The notes below the pieces were generated by a model. It did not search any database. It had not been told where the DNA came from and saw nothing but the letters and a program-made list of their open reading frames with translations. A program made the position numbers and the translations under genes. From positions 434,001 through 498,000 of the forward strand of contig JBBCKD010000027.1 in NCBI GenBank assembly GCA_037191015.1: a DNA stretch of 64,000 bases, in the 5' to 3' direction. Of the stretch, positions 23,081-31,785 are shown in pieces. The DNA is from Ravibacter sp037191015 (GTDB taxonomy: Bacteria; Bacteroidota; Bacteroidia; Cytophagales; Spirosomataceae). How positions within the stretch are numbered: position 1 is the stretch's first letter; the number at the start of each line of letters is the position of its first letter.

Positions 23081-23271
23081 AGGTTTCCGGTTGAATTTTG
23101 TTGATTCAAAGTTAGACCCTGCCCTTTTTGGCTTCAATGGCGATTAACTTGCAATTTTCATCTGGTGGTTTTCAGGGATATAAATCTCGCTGATGCCGGC
23201 CCTGCCTGACGGTTGCAGGTGGGTATATGCCAGGATTATTTAAATTTCCGAGGCTGTAAAGCGGGTTTTGC

Positions 23272-23318
23272 TATTTTTGTATCCGCATCAGGATCCGGGC
23301 GCAGAAATCCGGGTCCTG
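23272..23318 (+). promoter_or_regulatory. cysS promoter element and 5' leader hairpin
   Basis: TATTTTTG at 23272-23279 matches the Bacteroidota -7 element. Directly after it, CAGGATCCGG (23289-23298) pairs with CCGGGTCCTG (23309-23318), one G-U pair, around a 10-base loop. The hairpin would lie at the very 5' end of the cysS message. No T-box features are seen. Confidence 0.45.
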
Positions 23319-23369
23319 GAACTGCCGGTAGCCCGGTTGGAGGGCAAGTAGCTATAAAATAACTGTTTC

Positions 23370-24872
23370 ATGAGTGGAAAGGATTTTGAACCGCTGGTAC
23401 TATTTAATACGCTAACCCGTAAGAAAGAGCTTTTTCAACCATACAATCCTCCTTACGTCGGCATGTACGTTTGCGGGCCGACCGTCTACAACAACGTCCA
23501 TCTCGGCAACGTCAGGACTTTTCTCAACTTCGATACCCTGCTGCGCTACCTGACCCACATAGGCTACAAGGTAAGGTATGTCAGGAATATTACAGATGTA
23601 GGACACCTGGTGGGCGACGGCGACGAAGGAGAAGACAAGATCGGGAGGATGGCTAAGCTTGAGCAGCTGGAGCCTATGGAAATTGTGCAGCGGTACACCA
23701 ACGATTTTCATGAGGTGATGGCCGAATTCAATATCCTTCCGCCCAGCATAGAGCCTACTGCTACAGGCCACCTGATCGAGCAGATCGAGGCGGTACAGCA
23801 TTTTATCGACAAAGGCCTGGCTTACGAATCGAACGGATCGGTATATTTTGATATTGCCCGGTACAACGAGCTCGGCAACGAATACGGCAAGCTGTCGGGC
23901 AGGATCCTGGAAGACCTGAGAAACGAAACCAGGGAGCTCGACGGGCAGGAGGAAAAGCGTAACCCGCTTGACTTCGCCCTCTGGAAAAAGGCGGCGCCGG
24001 AGCATATCATGCAATGGAATTCTCCCTGGGGGCGCGGTTTTCCGGGATGGCACCTCGAATGTACCTGCATGAGCACCAAATACCTGGGCAATTCGTTTGA
24101 CATACACGGCGGGGGAATGGACCTGAAGTTCCCGCACCACGAATGCGAGATCGCACAGGGAAGAGGGCTGCACGGCAAGGACCCCGTAAGGTACTGGATG
24201 CACTCCAATATGCTGACTGTCAACGGGCAGAAGATGTCCAAGTCGCTCAACAATTCTTTCCTGCCGAGAGAGCTGTTTACGGGCAATCATTCACTGCTGG
24301 AGCAGGCGTTCAGCCCGATGACCGTCCGGTTTTTCATGCTGCAGAGCCACTATCGCTCTACACTCGACTTTTCCAATGAGGCGTTACGGGCAGCCCAGAA
24401 AGGCTACCGCAAGCTGGCATCGGGGATACGGATTATCAAGATGCTGGAATACGTCCATGAAGAAGGCGTTGAGCCTGATCTCCGGGTAAAGGAGGACATC
24501 GAACTCTCGGTCAGGCGTTTTTACGAGGCTATGAACGACGACATCAATACGGCGATGGCCATAGCCCAGTTGTTCAACATGCTGAAATATATCAATATGC
24601 TGTATACGGGACAGCTTAAGTTTTCGGCTGTAGGCAAAGAAACCTACGAGCTGCTGGAAAATAAATTCATCTATTTCTTCCATGAAATACTCGGGCTTCT
24701 CGAAGAAAAAACTACCGGCGACAGCATCCTGACGGGAATGCTTAACCTCTATAAAGAATACAAAGCGGAAAAACGCTACGATAAAGTAGATGAAATCCGT
24801 GCTTATTTTAAGAAGCAGGGCCTTGTGATACGGGATATGAAGCACCGGATCGACTGGGCCTACGAAGAATAA
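23370..24872 (+). CDS. cysS: Cysteinyl-tRNA synthetase
   Basis: The 500-residue class I synthetase charges tRNA-Cys. It has the zinc-binding Cys in MYVCGPTVYN, the HIGH-type motif HLGNVRTF, the second zinc/Cys-His region (WHLECTCMSTKYLG ... HGGGMDLKFPHHECEIAQ, quoted in parts) and KMSKSLNN. The anticodon-binding domain follows. Length is normal. ATG 23370 is the first conserved start, preceded by a 90-base leader with a hairpin. Downstream DUF192 begins 28 bases later, possibly in the same transcript. Confidence 0.98.
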   Translation: MSGKDFEPLVLFNTLTRKKELFQPYNPPYVGMYVCGPTVYNNVHLGNVRTFLNFDTLLRYLTHIGYKVRYVRNITDVGHLVGDGDEGEDKIGRMAKLEQLEPMEIVQRYTNDFHEVMAEFNILPPSIEPTATGHLIEQIEAVQHFIDKGLAYESNGSVYFDIARYNELGNEYGKLSGRILEDLRNETRELDGQEEKRNPLDFALWKKAAPEHIMQWNSPWGRGFPGWHLECTCMSTKYLGNSFDIHGGGMDLKFPHHECEIAQGRGLHGKDPVRYWMHSNMLTVNGQKMSKSLNNSFLPRELFTGNHSLLEQAFSPMTVRFFMLQSHYRSTLDFSNEALRAAQKGYRKLASGIRIIKMLEYVHEEGVEPDLRVKEDIELSVRRFYEAMNDDINTAMAIAQLFNMLKYINMLYTGQLKFSAVGKETYELLENKFIYFFHEILGLLEEKTTGDSILTGMLNLYKEYKAEKRYDKVDEIRAYFKKQGLVIRDMKHRIDWAYEE

Positions 24873-24900
24873 GCCAGTTACTTCTGATGATCGATCAACC

Positions 24901-25404
24901 ATGAAAAAAGCGGGATTTTGGATAATCGTACTGCTATTGTGCCTGGCGGGAGCGTTTTATTATTTCCGGGACGACACGCCTGTAGTCTCACCGCCTGACA
25001 GCGCTGTCACTCACCCCGGGTCGAAACCTGAAATCCAGGGGAATGTTACTTTCCTGGGCGGCGATACCCCCAAAACGATAGACGTGGAAATTGCCAGAAG
25101 CGCCTATGAGCACAGCAAGGGACTGATGGACCGGACCAGCATGCCGCATAACCAGGGTATGCTGTTCATCTTCGACGATATGTCGCCCAGGAGCTTCTGG
25201 ATGCGCAATACCAGGATTTCACTGGATATTATATTTGTCGATGATCAATACAAGGTGGTTTCAATCCAGAAAAACGCCGTACCCATGTCGGAAGAAAGCT
25301 TACCGTCCGAAGGACCTGCGAAATATGTAGTCGAGGTAAATGCCGGCTTTTCAGACCTCTATAACATCCGGCCCGGCGATAGCCTGTCTTTCCGGATCCC
25401 GTAA
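24901..25404 (+). CDS. DUF192 family exported protein
   Basis: The 167-residue protein has one N-terminal membrane/signal helix (FWIIVLLLCLAGAFYYF), a short linker, and a DUF192 domain with the family hallmarks GLMDRTSMPHNQGMLFIFDD, SFWMRNTRISLDIIFVD, and the closing VVEVNAGF...GDSL. The domain is a small beta barrel of unknown biochemical role, present in many bacteria and archaea. The helix suggests anchoring in the inner membrane with the barrel in the periplasm. It lies between cysS and an M28 peptidase on the same strand. Confidence 0.9.
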   Translation: MKKAGFWIIVLLLCLAGAFYYFRDDTPVVSPPDSAVTHPGSKPEIQGNVTFLGGDTPKTIDVEIARSAYEHSKGLMDRTSMPHNQGMLFIFDDMSPRSFWMRNTRISLDIIFVDDQYKVVSIQKNAVPMSEESLPSEGPAKYVVEVNAGFSDLYNIRPGDSLSFRIP

Positions 25405-25413
25405 TTTTTTGAC

Positions 25414-25444
25414 AATGTGGTGATGAGTTAATGTGGTGATGAGT
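25414..25444. repeat. Two tandem copies of a 15-16 base repeat
   Basis: AATGTGGTGATGAGT occurs at 25414-25428 and again at 25430-25444. It lies between the DUF192 stop and the M28 start. It looks like slippage-prone simple sequence, the same style as at 12427-12467. Confidence 0.7.
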
Positions 25445-25486
25445 CCCGACCAGATGAGTACTTGCAGTAAGATCCCGATTATCTTC

Positions 25487-26500
25487 ATGAATCAGTCCAG
25501 GTTGCTTTTATGGGCTTATGCTTCCCTGCTGCTTTTGTATGGCTGCCGGACTCAGAATTCCGAACGTGAAAATGAGCAGTCACCGGCTACCGAAGCCGTT
25601 CAGCCGCCGGTATTCAATGCCGATTCCGCCTATGCTTTTATAGAGCGCCAGGTCAGCTTTGGTCCCAGGGTGCCTAATACCCGGCCTCATGTTGCGTGCG
25701 GCGATTATCTTGTAAAAAAGCTGGAGTCGTTCGGCTGGGAAGTAATCGAGCAGCCTTTTATGCCCACCACGTTCGACGGGAAAAAGCTGAACGCCAGGAA
25801 TATTATCGGTATATTTAATCCTGAAGCAAAGCGCCGCATCCTCCTGGCCGCCCACTGGGACTCCCGGCCATTTGCCGACGAAGACCCGCGTCATAAGGAA
25901 AAAGCCGTGCCCGCTGCCAACGACGGGGCCAGCGGCGTCGGGGTATTGCTGGAGCTGGCGCGCGTTCTCCGGGCCGATTCCGGCAGGCTTAACCTGGGTG
26001 TCGATATCATTTTCTTCGATGCCGAAGATTGGGGCAACAGCGGCAGCAGCAGCCCGGATGATGAATATATGGGAGGATTCTGCCTCGGATCGCAGTACTG
26101 GGCCCGAAACAAGCATATTGCGAATTACTCCGCCTATTATGGCATACTCCTCGATATGGTAGGCGCCAAAAACGCCAGGTTCCCTAAAGAAGGCATTTCC
26201 ATGGAGTATGCAGGCGATATCGTCAATAAGGTCTGGGCTACGGGTAAAGCGCTCGGATACGGAGCCTATTTCGTCGACAACACCGGCCTGCGCGTAGGAG
26301 TCGACGATCATGTGGCGGTCAACAAAATCGCCCGGATACCGATGATCGACATTATACACCTGGACCCTTCTACCGGTTCTTTCTTCGATCACTGGCATAC
26401 TATCAACGATACCATGGAGCATATTGACCCGGAAACGCTCAAAGCGGTAGGTCAGACGCTTCTGCACGTATTATACCAGGAAAGCATGCCTGCTCTTTGA
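25487..26500 (+). CDS. M28-family zinc peptidase / glutaminyl cyclotransferase-like lipoprotein
   Basis: The 337-residue protein has a lipoprotein signal (SLLLLYGC) and an M28 catalytic fold: FGPRVPNTRPH, LLAAHWDSRPFADEDP, PAANDGASGVGVLLELAR, DIIFFDAEDWG and VGVDDHVAVNKIARIPMIDIIH. These supply the His, Asp, Glu and second His/Asp ligands. The SRP/ND/AED pattern is that of animal-type glutaminyl cyclases and their bacterial relatives, which turn N-terminal Gln into pyroglutamate, as much as of aminopeptidases. It would act at the outer envelope. I use ATG 25487 for the signal peptide; the open frame reaches back to 25433. Confidence 0.88.
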   Translation: MNQSRLLLWAYASLLLLYGCRTQNSERENEQSPATEAVQPPVFNADSAYAFIERQVSFGPRVPNTRPHVACGDYLVKKLESFGWEVIEQPFMPTTFDGKKLNARNIIGIFNPEAKRRILLAAHWDSRPFADEDPRHKEKAVPAANDGASGVGVLLELARVLRADSGRLNLGVDIIFFDAEDWGNSGSSSPDDEYMGGFCLGSQYWARNKHIANYSAYYGILLDMVGAKNARFPKEGISMEYAGDIVNKVWATGKALGYGAYFVDNTGLRVGVDDHVAVNKIARIPMIDIIHLDPSTGSFFDHWHTINDTMEHIDPETLKAVGQTLLHVLYQESMPAL

Positions 26501-26724
26501 GCGTCTTTCTTCTCAGGAAAGCCCGGTCTGCCTGCAGCCTGTGGGACATTTAAGGCAAATTTTCACAATAATGGGTATATTGACGTTAATAATGTATTCT
26601 TTATAGAAGAGTATCTGAAGGGGAAGCCAGGATACCGCATAACGAACAACTTACAACGGGCGAATTGGCGGGAAGCAGGTTCGCGAACACATAAAATTCA
26701 ATAATTTAACATTCTTTTATTCTA

Positions 26725-28086
26725 ATGAAAACTAATATCGAAAAGGATTCCGGCAGGAGAGATTTCCTCAAAAAGACTTTGGCCGGGTCTGCCCTCGCCA
26801 CTTTCGGAGGAGTTTTACCGGGCTTCAGCACCCGTAGCTACGGACGTATCCTGGGCGCTAACGAGAAAATATCCATTGGGGTAATGGGCGTCAACAGCCG
26901 CGGACTTGCGCTGGCCCAGAACTTTGCACTGCAGCCTAACAGCGAAGTCAATTTCGTATGCGACGTAGACTCCCGTGCTGCTGAGAAAGCGATAGATATT
27001 ATCAATAAAATTCAGAATAAAAAGCCTGTTAACGAGCCGGACTTCAGGAAAGCGCTCGAAAGCAAGGATATGGATGTGCTGGTAGTAGCTGCCCCCGACC
27101 ACTGGCATGCTCCCGCTGCCTTGCTGGCTTCGAAAGCAGGGAAGCACGTTTATCTTGAAAAACCATGCAGCCACAACCCGCATGAGGGCGAAATGCTGAT
27201 CGCTGCCCGCGATAAATACAAGAATGTTATCCAGATGGGTAACCAGCGCCGCTCATGGCCCAACGTTGCCCAGGCCATTAAGGAGGTGCATGACGGGGTG
27301 ATCGGGAGGCCCTATTTCGCTAAAGGCTGGTATACCAACAACCGCCCCTCTATCGGGATCGGGAAAGAAGCTGCCGTCCCGTCGTGGCTGAACTATGACC
27401 TGTGGCAGGGTCCTGCTCCCCGCCGGGCGTTCAAAGATAATCTTATCCATTACAACTGGCACTGGTTCTGGCACTGGGGCACTGCCGAGTCGCTTAACAA
27501 CGGCACGCATATGCTCGACCTGATGCGGTGGGGTCTGCAGGTTGAGTACCCGACAAAAGTATCCTCCAACGGCGGCCGTTATCATTATAAAGATGACTGG
27601 GAAACACCTGACACCCAGGTTATCAACCTCGAATTCGGCGATAAATGCGCTATGACCTGGGAAGGCAGAAGCTGCAACGGACGCACTATCGAGGGTAGCA
27701 GCGTGGGACTTACCTTTTACGGCGACAAAGGATCGCTGCAGATCGACGGGGGGAATTCATACAAAATTTACGGCCTCGACAACAAGGTTGTCAAAGAAGT
27801 AAAGAACAATGTGGAAATTAACGCCCGCGACAAAATGAACCCTTCCCAGGCTCTGGATTCCTTCCATTTCCAGAACTTTTTCGACGCAATCAAAAAAGGC
27901 ACTCCCCTGGCGTCGGATATTGTAGGCGGTCACCAAAGCACCTTGCTGTGCCAGCTCGGCAATATCGCACTCCGTACCGAAAGCACCCTTGATATCAATC
28001 CGGCCAACGGGCGGATTAAAAACAACAAGGCTGCTCAGAAGCTATGGAAGCGCGAATACCAGAAAGGGTGGGAACCTACAGTTTAA
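26725..28086 (+). CDS. Tat-exported Gfo/Idh/MocA oxidoreductase
   Basis: The 453-residue protein starts with a Tat signal (SGRRDFLKKTLAGSALATF), then the NAD(P)-binding Rossmann domain (ISIGVMGVNSRG, VCDVDSR) with AAPDHWHAP and LEKPCSHNPHE, the EKP motif of this family. The C-terminal alpha/beta domain has HWFWHWGT and NNGTHMLDLMRWGL. Tat export implies folding with the cofactor before crossing to the periplasm. Members include GH109-type alpha-N-acetylgalactosaminidases and sugar oxidoreductases. It heads the nag operon (16 bases before the MFS gene), so an amino-sugar substrate is likely but not shown. Confidence 0.9.
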   Translation: MKTNIEKDSGRRDFLKKTLAGSALATFGGVLPGFSTRSYGRILGANEKISIGVMGVNSRGLALAQNFALQPNSEVNFVCDVDSRAAEKAIDIINKIQNKKPVNEPDFRKALESKDMDVLVVAAPDHWHAPAALLASKAGKHVYLEKPCSHNPHEGEMLIAARDKYKNVIQMGNQRRSWPNVAQAIKEVHDGVIGRPYFAKGWYTNNRPSIGIGKEAAVPSWLNYDLWQGPAPRRAFKDNLIHYNWHWFWHWGTAESLNNGTHMLDLMRWGLQVEYPTKVSSNGGRYHYKDDWETPDTQVINLEFGDKCAMTWEGRSCNGRTIEGSSVGLTFYGDKGSLQIDGGNSYKIYGLDNKVVKEVKNNVEINARDKMNPSQALDSFHFQNFFDAIKKGTPLASDIVGGHQSTLLCQLGNIALRTESTLDINPANGRIKNNKAAQKLWKREYQKGWEPTV

Positions 28087-28102
28087 CGGATAGCATACCA
28101 AC

Positions 28103-29425
28103 ATGAAGAATAAACCTGAGCTCGTTTCGGTCGAAAGCCTGACCAAAAATCAAACCGTTTTATCTATCTTCCTCATAGGGGTAATGTTTTTTATCTTTGG
28201 GTTTGTCTCATGGGTAAATGCGATTCTCATCCCTTACTTCAAAATAGCCTGCGAGCTGACCAGCTTCCAGTCTTACCTGGTCGCCTTCGCTTTCTATATT
28301 GCCTACTTTGTCATGTCGGTGCCGGCATCCTTTATCTTGAAAAAATATGGTTTCAAAAAAGGAATGATGTTCGGCTTCTGGGCCATGGCGCTCGGCGCTT
28401 TCATATTCGTGCCGGCGGCTATGATCAGGACCTATGAGATATTCCTGATCGGTCTATTCACGATCGGGATAGGGCTGGCGATCCTCCAGACCGCCGCCAA
28501 TCCCTATATCACGATACTGGGGCCTCAGGAAAGAGCGGCGCAACGGATCAGTATTATGGGTATCTGTAATAAAGCCGCCGGGATCTTGTCCCCGCTGGTT
28601 TTTGCAGCCGTCATCCTGAGACCGACCGACACAGACCTTTTTGCCCAGCTGGAGCACATGACAGATGTCGACAGGGCGGCAGCTCTCGACGAGCTGATCC
28701 GCCGCGTCATTACGCCTTACACGGCGCTGGGAACATTCCTTTTTGTGCTCGGCTACCTCGTGTACCGTTCGCCCCTTCCCGAAATCGACACAGAGCATGA
28801 AAATGAAGAAGTAGCAACCGCTAATTCCGGGAAATCGAGCATTTTCCAGTTTCCTCACCTGATTCTGGGGGCGGTCGCGATTTTCCTGCATGTAGGCACT
28901 CAGGTGATTGCGATCGACACGATCATCCCCTATGCCAATTCGTTGGGAATAAGCCTTCTTGAGGCCAAGACATTCCCTTCTTACACCTTATTCTGTACGA
29001 TTGTGGGCTACCTGATCGGGATCACCGTTATCCCGAGATTAATCACGCAGGTAACCGCCCTGAGGATCTGCACCATCCTGGGAACCCTGTTCACATTGGG
29101 GATTATCTATGCCACGGGAGAAATCAGCCTTCTCGGGCACACTACCGACGTGTCTATCTGGTTTGTAGTCCTTCTGGGTCTTGCCAACTCGCTGGTATGG
29201 GCCGGGATCTGGCCGCTGGCGCTCGACGGGCTGGGACGTTTTACCAAGCTGGGGTCATCCATTATGATCATGGGGCTTTGCGGTAATGCTATCATGCCTC
29301 TCGTTTACGGACATTTTGCCGATTCTCACAGCACCAGGCTCGCCTATTGGGTGCTTATCCCCTGCTACCTGTATTTAGTTTTTTACGCTGTCAAAGGACA
29401 CAAGATCCGGAGATGGGCGGTATAG
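28103..29425 (+). CDS. MFS sugar transporter, FHS family (NagP/FucP-like)
   Basis: The 440-residue protein has twelve predicted membrane helices. Family marks of the fucose/glucose-galactose:H+ symporter group are FGFVSWVNAILIPYFK in helix 1, LQTAANPYITILGP, and RISIMGICNKAAGILSP. These inner-membrane carriers import a hexose with a proton. Placement directly before nagA and nagB suggests N-acetylglucosamine or a related sugar, as with NagP of other Gram-negatives. A kinase for the imported sugar is not in the window. Confidence 0.9.
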   Translation: MKNKPELVSVESLTKNQTVLSIFLIGVMFFIFGFVSWVNAILIPYFKIACELTSFQSYLVAFAFYIAYFVMSVPASFILKKYGFKKGMMFGFWAMALGAFIFVPAAMIRTYEIFLIGLFTIGIGLAILQTAANPYITILGPQERAAQRISIMGICNKAAGILSPLVFAAVILRPTDTDLFAQLEHMTDVDRAAALDELIRRVITPYTALGTFLFVLGYLVYRSPLPEIDTEHENEEVATANSGKSSIFQFPHLILGAVAIFLHVGTQVIAIDTIIPYANSLGISLLEAKTFPSYTLFCTIVGYLIGITVIPRLITQVTALRICTILGTLFTLGIIYATGEISLLGHTTDVSIWFVVLLGLANSLVWAGIWPLALDGLGRFTKLGSSIMIMGLCGNAIMPLVYGHFADSHSTRLAYWVLIPCYLYLVFYAVKGHKIRRWAV

Positions 29426-29435
29426 TATTCCGATC

Positions 29436-30611
29436 ATGAAGTTAGTAATTCACAATGGTACCGTTATAACGCCATACAGGGAAATACCGAATGGTACGGT
29501 GGTCATAGAAAACGGGAAAATCACAGGCATACACGCCGGCCCTGCAGAGGTAGCCGGCGCGGAAGAAATCGATGCCCGGGGGAATTACATTTCCCCCGGT
29601 TTCATCGATATTCATATTCACGGAGGCGGTGGCGCCGATTTTATGGATGGTACGGTGGAAGCTTTTCTCACGATTGCCGAAACTCATGCCCGCTACGGGA
29701 CCACGTCGATAGTACCTACCACGCTTACGGCCGAAAAGGAAGACCTTCTGAATACGCTCGATATCTACAAAAAAGCAGTCGAACAGAATTCCAATGGAGC
29801 CGGGTTCCTGGGTATTCACCTGGAAGGCCCCTATTTTGCCTTGAGCCAGCGGGGCGCCCAGGATCCCAGGTATATCCGCGATCCTGATCCGGCGGAGTAT
29901 GAGGAAGTGCTTGCCTATTCGTCGGATATCGTACGGTGGAGCGCAGCTCCCGAACTGGACGGCGCTATCGAATTCGGACGCCGCCTGAGAGAAAAAGGTA
30001 TCCTGGCTGCGGTAGCCCACACTGATGCCCGGTATGAGCATGTGCTCGAAGCGTGGGATAATGGCTATACCCTGGCTACGCACCTGTACTCGGCGATGTC
30101 GGGCGTTACCCGGCAGAATGCCTTCAGGTATGCCGGAACTATCGAAAGTGCATTCCTGCTCGATATGGACGTCGAGATCATAGGCGACGGGATTCACCTG
30201 CCGGCTCCTCTCCTGCAGCTCATTTATAAGATCAAAGGAGCGGACAAAACGGCTCTTATCACTGACGCTATGCGGGCGGCGGGGATGCCGGAAGGCGAAA
30301 GCACGCTGGGATCCCTGAAAAACGGCCTGAAAGTGATCGTGGAAGACGGCGTTGCGAAACTTCCCGACCGCACTTCCTTTGCAGGAAGCGTGGCTACCTT
30401 CGACCGGCTGGTGAGGAACATGATACGTTTAGGCGGTGTAAATCTCAGGGAGGCCGTAAGAATGGCAAGCACTACGCCTGCCAGGATTATGGGAGTGCTT
30501 GACAGGAAAGGTACCATCCAGATTGGAAAGGACGCTGACATTGTCATTTTCGACAGCGATATTAACGTAAAACACACCATTGTAGGTGGCAGATTGATAT
30601 ATACTACTTAA
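29436..30611 (+). CDS. nagA: N-acetylglucosamine-6-phosphate deacetylase
   Basis: The 391-residue amidohydrolase removes acetate from GlcNAc-6-phosphate in the cytoplasm. Metal and active-site motifs are in order: PGFIDIHIHGGGGADFMDG, GIHLEGPYF (Glu ligand), VAHTDARYEH (His), ATHLYSAMSG (His) and ALITDAMRAAGMPEG (catalytic Asp). C-terminal KGTIQIGKDADIVIFD is typical of the superfamily. It is 10 bases after the MFS gene and 14 before nagB, so the three are one operon. Length is normal. Confidence 0.95.
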   Translation: MKLVIHNGTVITPYREIPNGTVVIENGKITGIHAGPAEVAGAEEIDARGNYISPGFIDIHIHGGGGADFMDGTVEAFLTIAETHARYGTTSIVPTTLTAEKEDLLNTLDIYKKAVEQNSNGAGFLGIHLEGPYFALSQRGAQDPRYIRDPDPAEYEEVLAYSSDIVRWSAAPELDGAIEFGRRLREKGILAAVAHTDARYEHVLEAWDNGYTLATHLYSAMSGVTRQNAFRYAGTIESAFLLDMDVEIIGDGIHLPAPLLQLIYKIKGADKTALITDAMRAAGMPEGESTLGSLKNGLKVIVEDGVAKLPDRTSFAGSVATFDRLVRNMIRLGGVNLREAVRMASTTPARIMGVLDRKGTIQIGKDADIVIFDSDINVKHTIVGGRLIYTT

Positions 30612-30625
30612 TAGTACCCGGATTT

Positions 30626-31405
30626 ATGAACACTGAAAACCTTTCATCATCGGCTTTGTCAGTCGACCACCTGGCTGTCATTATTTCTCCTGACCGTGAT
30701 CAGCTCGGAAAAGAGGCGGCTGCTGCGGTCGCCGGGCGGATCCTCGAAATTCAGGAAACCAAAGACAGCATCAACATGATCTTTGCGTCGGCTCCTTCGC
30801 AAAATGAATTTCTCAGCTATCTAAAGGCAGCTGAAGGGATCGCCTGGGAAAGGGTAAACGCTTTCCACATGGATGAGTACATCGGCCTGGAAAGCAATGC
30901 TCCGCAGAATTTCGCCACATTCCTGGAAGAAAGACTTTTCAGCTATGTGCCGGTAGGGAATTTCTACCGGATCAACGGCAATGCCGGCAACATTGCGGAA
31001 GAGATCGAACGATACAGTACCTTACTCGAACAAAATCCGGTCGACATCATCTGTATGGGGATCGGGGAAAACTGCCATATAGCCTTTAACGATCCTCATG
31101 TTGCCGATTTCGACGACCCGGAAGTAGTGAAGGTAGTCGAGCTGGACGAAACAAGCCGTATCCAGCAAGTCAATGACGGGTGTTTCGATTCGCTGGATGC
31201 TGTCCCAACGCATGCGCTCACGCTTACCATCCCCACTCTTGTGAAGCCGCCGCACCTGTTTTGCATCGTCCCGGGACCTTTGAAAGCGAACGCAATCAAA
31301 TATACCCTGGAAAATGACATCACTCCCGAATATCCGTCGACGATACTGAGAGAGCATCCGGACGCCCGGCTGTTTGTCGATAAAGACAGCGCATCGCTGC
31401 TTTAA
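30626..31405 (+). CDS. Glucosamine-6-phosphate deaminase-like protein (NagB family)
   Basis: The 259-residue protein belongs to the NagB/6-phosphogluconolactonase fold: SAPSQNEF, AFHMDEYIGL (catalytic Asp region), and CMGIGENCHIAFNDP (His). The last motif has Cys where GENGH is usual. VKVVELDETSRIQQVNDG and VPTHALTLTIPTL match a Bacteroidota/Planctomycetes subgroup rather than E. coli NagB. The expected reaction is GlcN-6-P to fructose-6-P plus ammonia, following NagA. Because of the subgroup difference the exact sugar phosphate is less sure. It ends the operon. Confidence 0.85.
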   Translation: MNTENLSSSALSVDHLAVIISPDRDQLGKEAAAAVAGRILEIQETKDSINMIFASAPSQNEFLSYLKAAEGIAWERVNAFHMDEYIGLESNAPQNFATFLEERLFSYVPVGNFYRINGNAGNIAEEIERYSTLLEQNPVDIICMGIGENCHIAFNDPHVADFDDPEVVKVVELDETSRIQQVNDGCFDSLDAVPTHALTLTIPTLVKPPHLFCIVPGPLKANAIKYTLENDITPEYPSTILREHPDARLFVDKDSASLL

Positions 31406-31464
31406 AGGCAGGAAACCAGGTATCAGCCGGCGGAGACCGGATTTCTTCCGGGGTTTATATTTTG

Positions 31465-31491
31465 TTAACTTTACTTAACTGTTTATTAACT
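31465..31491 (+). promoter_or_regulatory. Three phased TTAACT repeats upstream of the 59-residue protein
   Basis: TTAACT occurs at 31465-31470, 31475-31480 and 31486-31491, spaced 10 and 11 bases, one helical turn each. They end 14 bases before the start codon at 31506. The arrangement suggests a cooperative protein-binding site or promoter; no factor is known. Confidence 0.45.
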
Positions 31492-31505
31492 TAATATCAA
31501 CAACT

Positions 31506-31685
31506 ATGAAATCCACAGGAATTAAAATCACACCAAAAACTGCACCGGAAAGAAAGGTGAACCTCAACAAGAGGCCCGAAAACAAAGACGATCTCGACAG
31601 CAGGGAAAGAGAAGAACAGCACGTTATGGGAGATAAAATTACCCATAACAGGAAGGAGAAAAAGAACGAGGGGAAGAAAAAGTAA
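31506..31685 (+). CDS. 59-residue lysine-rich protein of unknown function
   Basis: ATG 31506 to TAA 31683 encodes a very hydrophilic, basic protein, starting MKSTGIKITPKTAPERKVNL and ending in a Lys-rich tail (KEKKNEGKKK). It has no Cys, Trp, Phe or Tyr and no membrane segment, so it is probably disordered and may bind nucleic acid. A terminator-like hairpin follows at 31728. The frame uses ordinary codons and has its own upstream AT-rich promoter region. I do not recognise a family; small lysine-rich proteins like this recur in Bacteroidota but are mostly unstudied. Confidence 0.65.
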   Translation: MKSTGIKITPKTAPERKVNLNKRPENKDDLDSREREEQHVMGDKITHNRKEKKNEGKKK

Positions 31686-31727
31686 TAAGGTATTCACTAT
31701 TCAGTTATAACAGAACGCAAGAAAAAA

Positions 31728-31755
31728 GGGGTGTCTCAAATGAATGAGATACCCC
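31728..31755. terminator. Bidirectional terminator between the small protein and frr
   Basis: GGGGTGTCTCA (31728-31738) pairs with TGAGATACCCC (31745-31755) with one G-U pair and a 6-base loop. A-run AAAAAA precedes it and CTCTTTTT follows it, so it can end transcription from both sides. Confidence 0.8.
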
Positions 31756-31785
31756 CTCTTTTTCAAGAGACTTTGAAACGCGCCT

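Noticed and set aside
23280..23369. Possible T-box leader before cysS
   Set aside because: Only one simple hairpin; no T-box sequence or antiterminator, and T-boxes are not expected in this phylum.
25433..25486. N-terminal extension of the M28 peptidase
   Set aside because: It overlaps the tandem repeat and would hide the lipoprotein signal that starts at ATG 25487.
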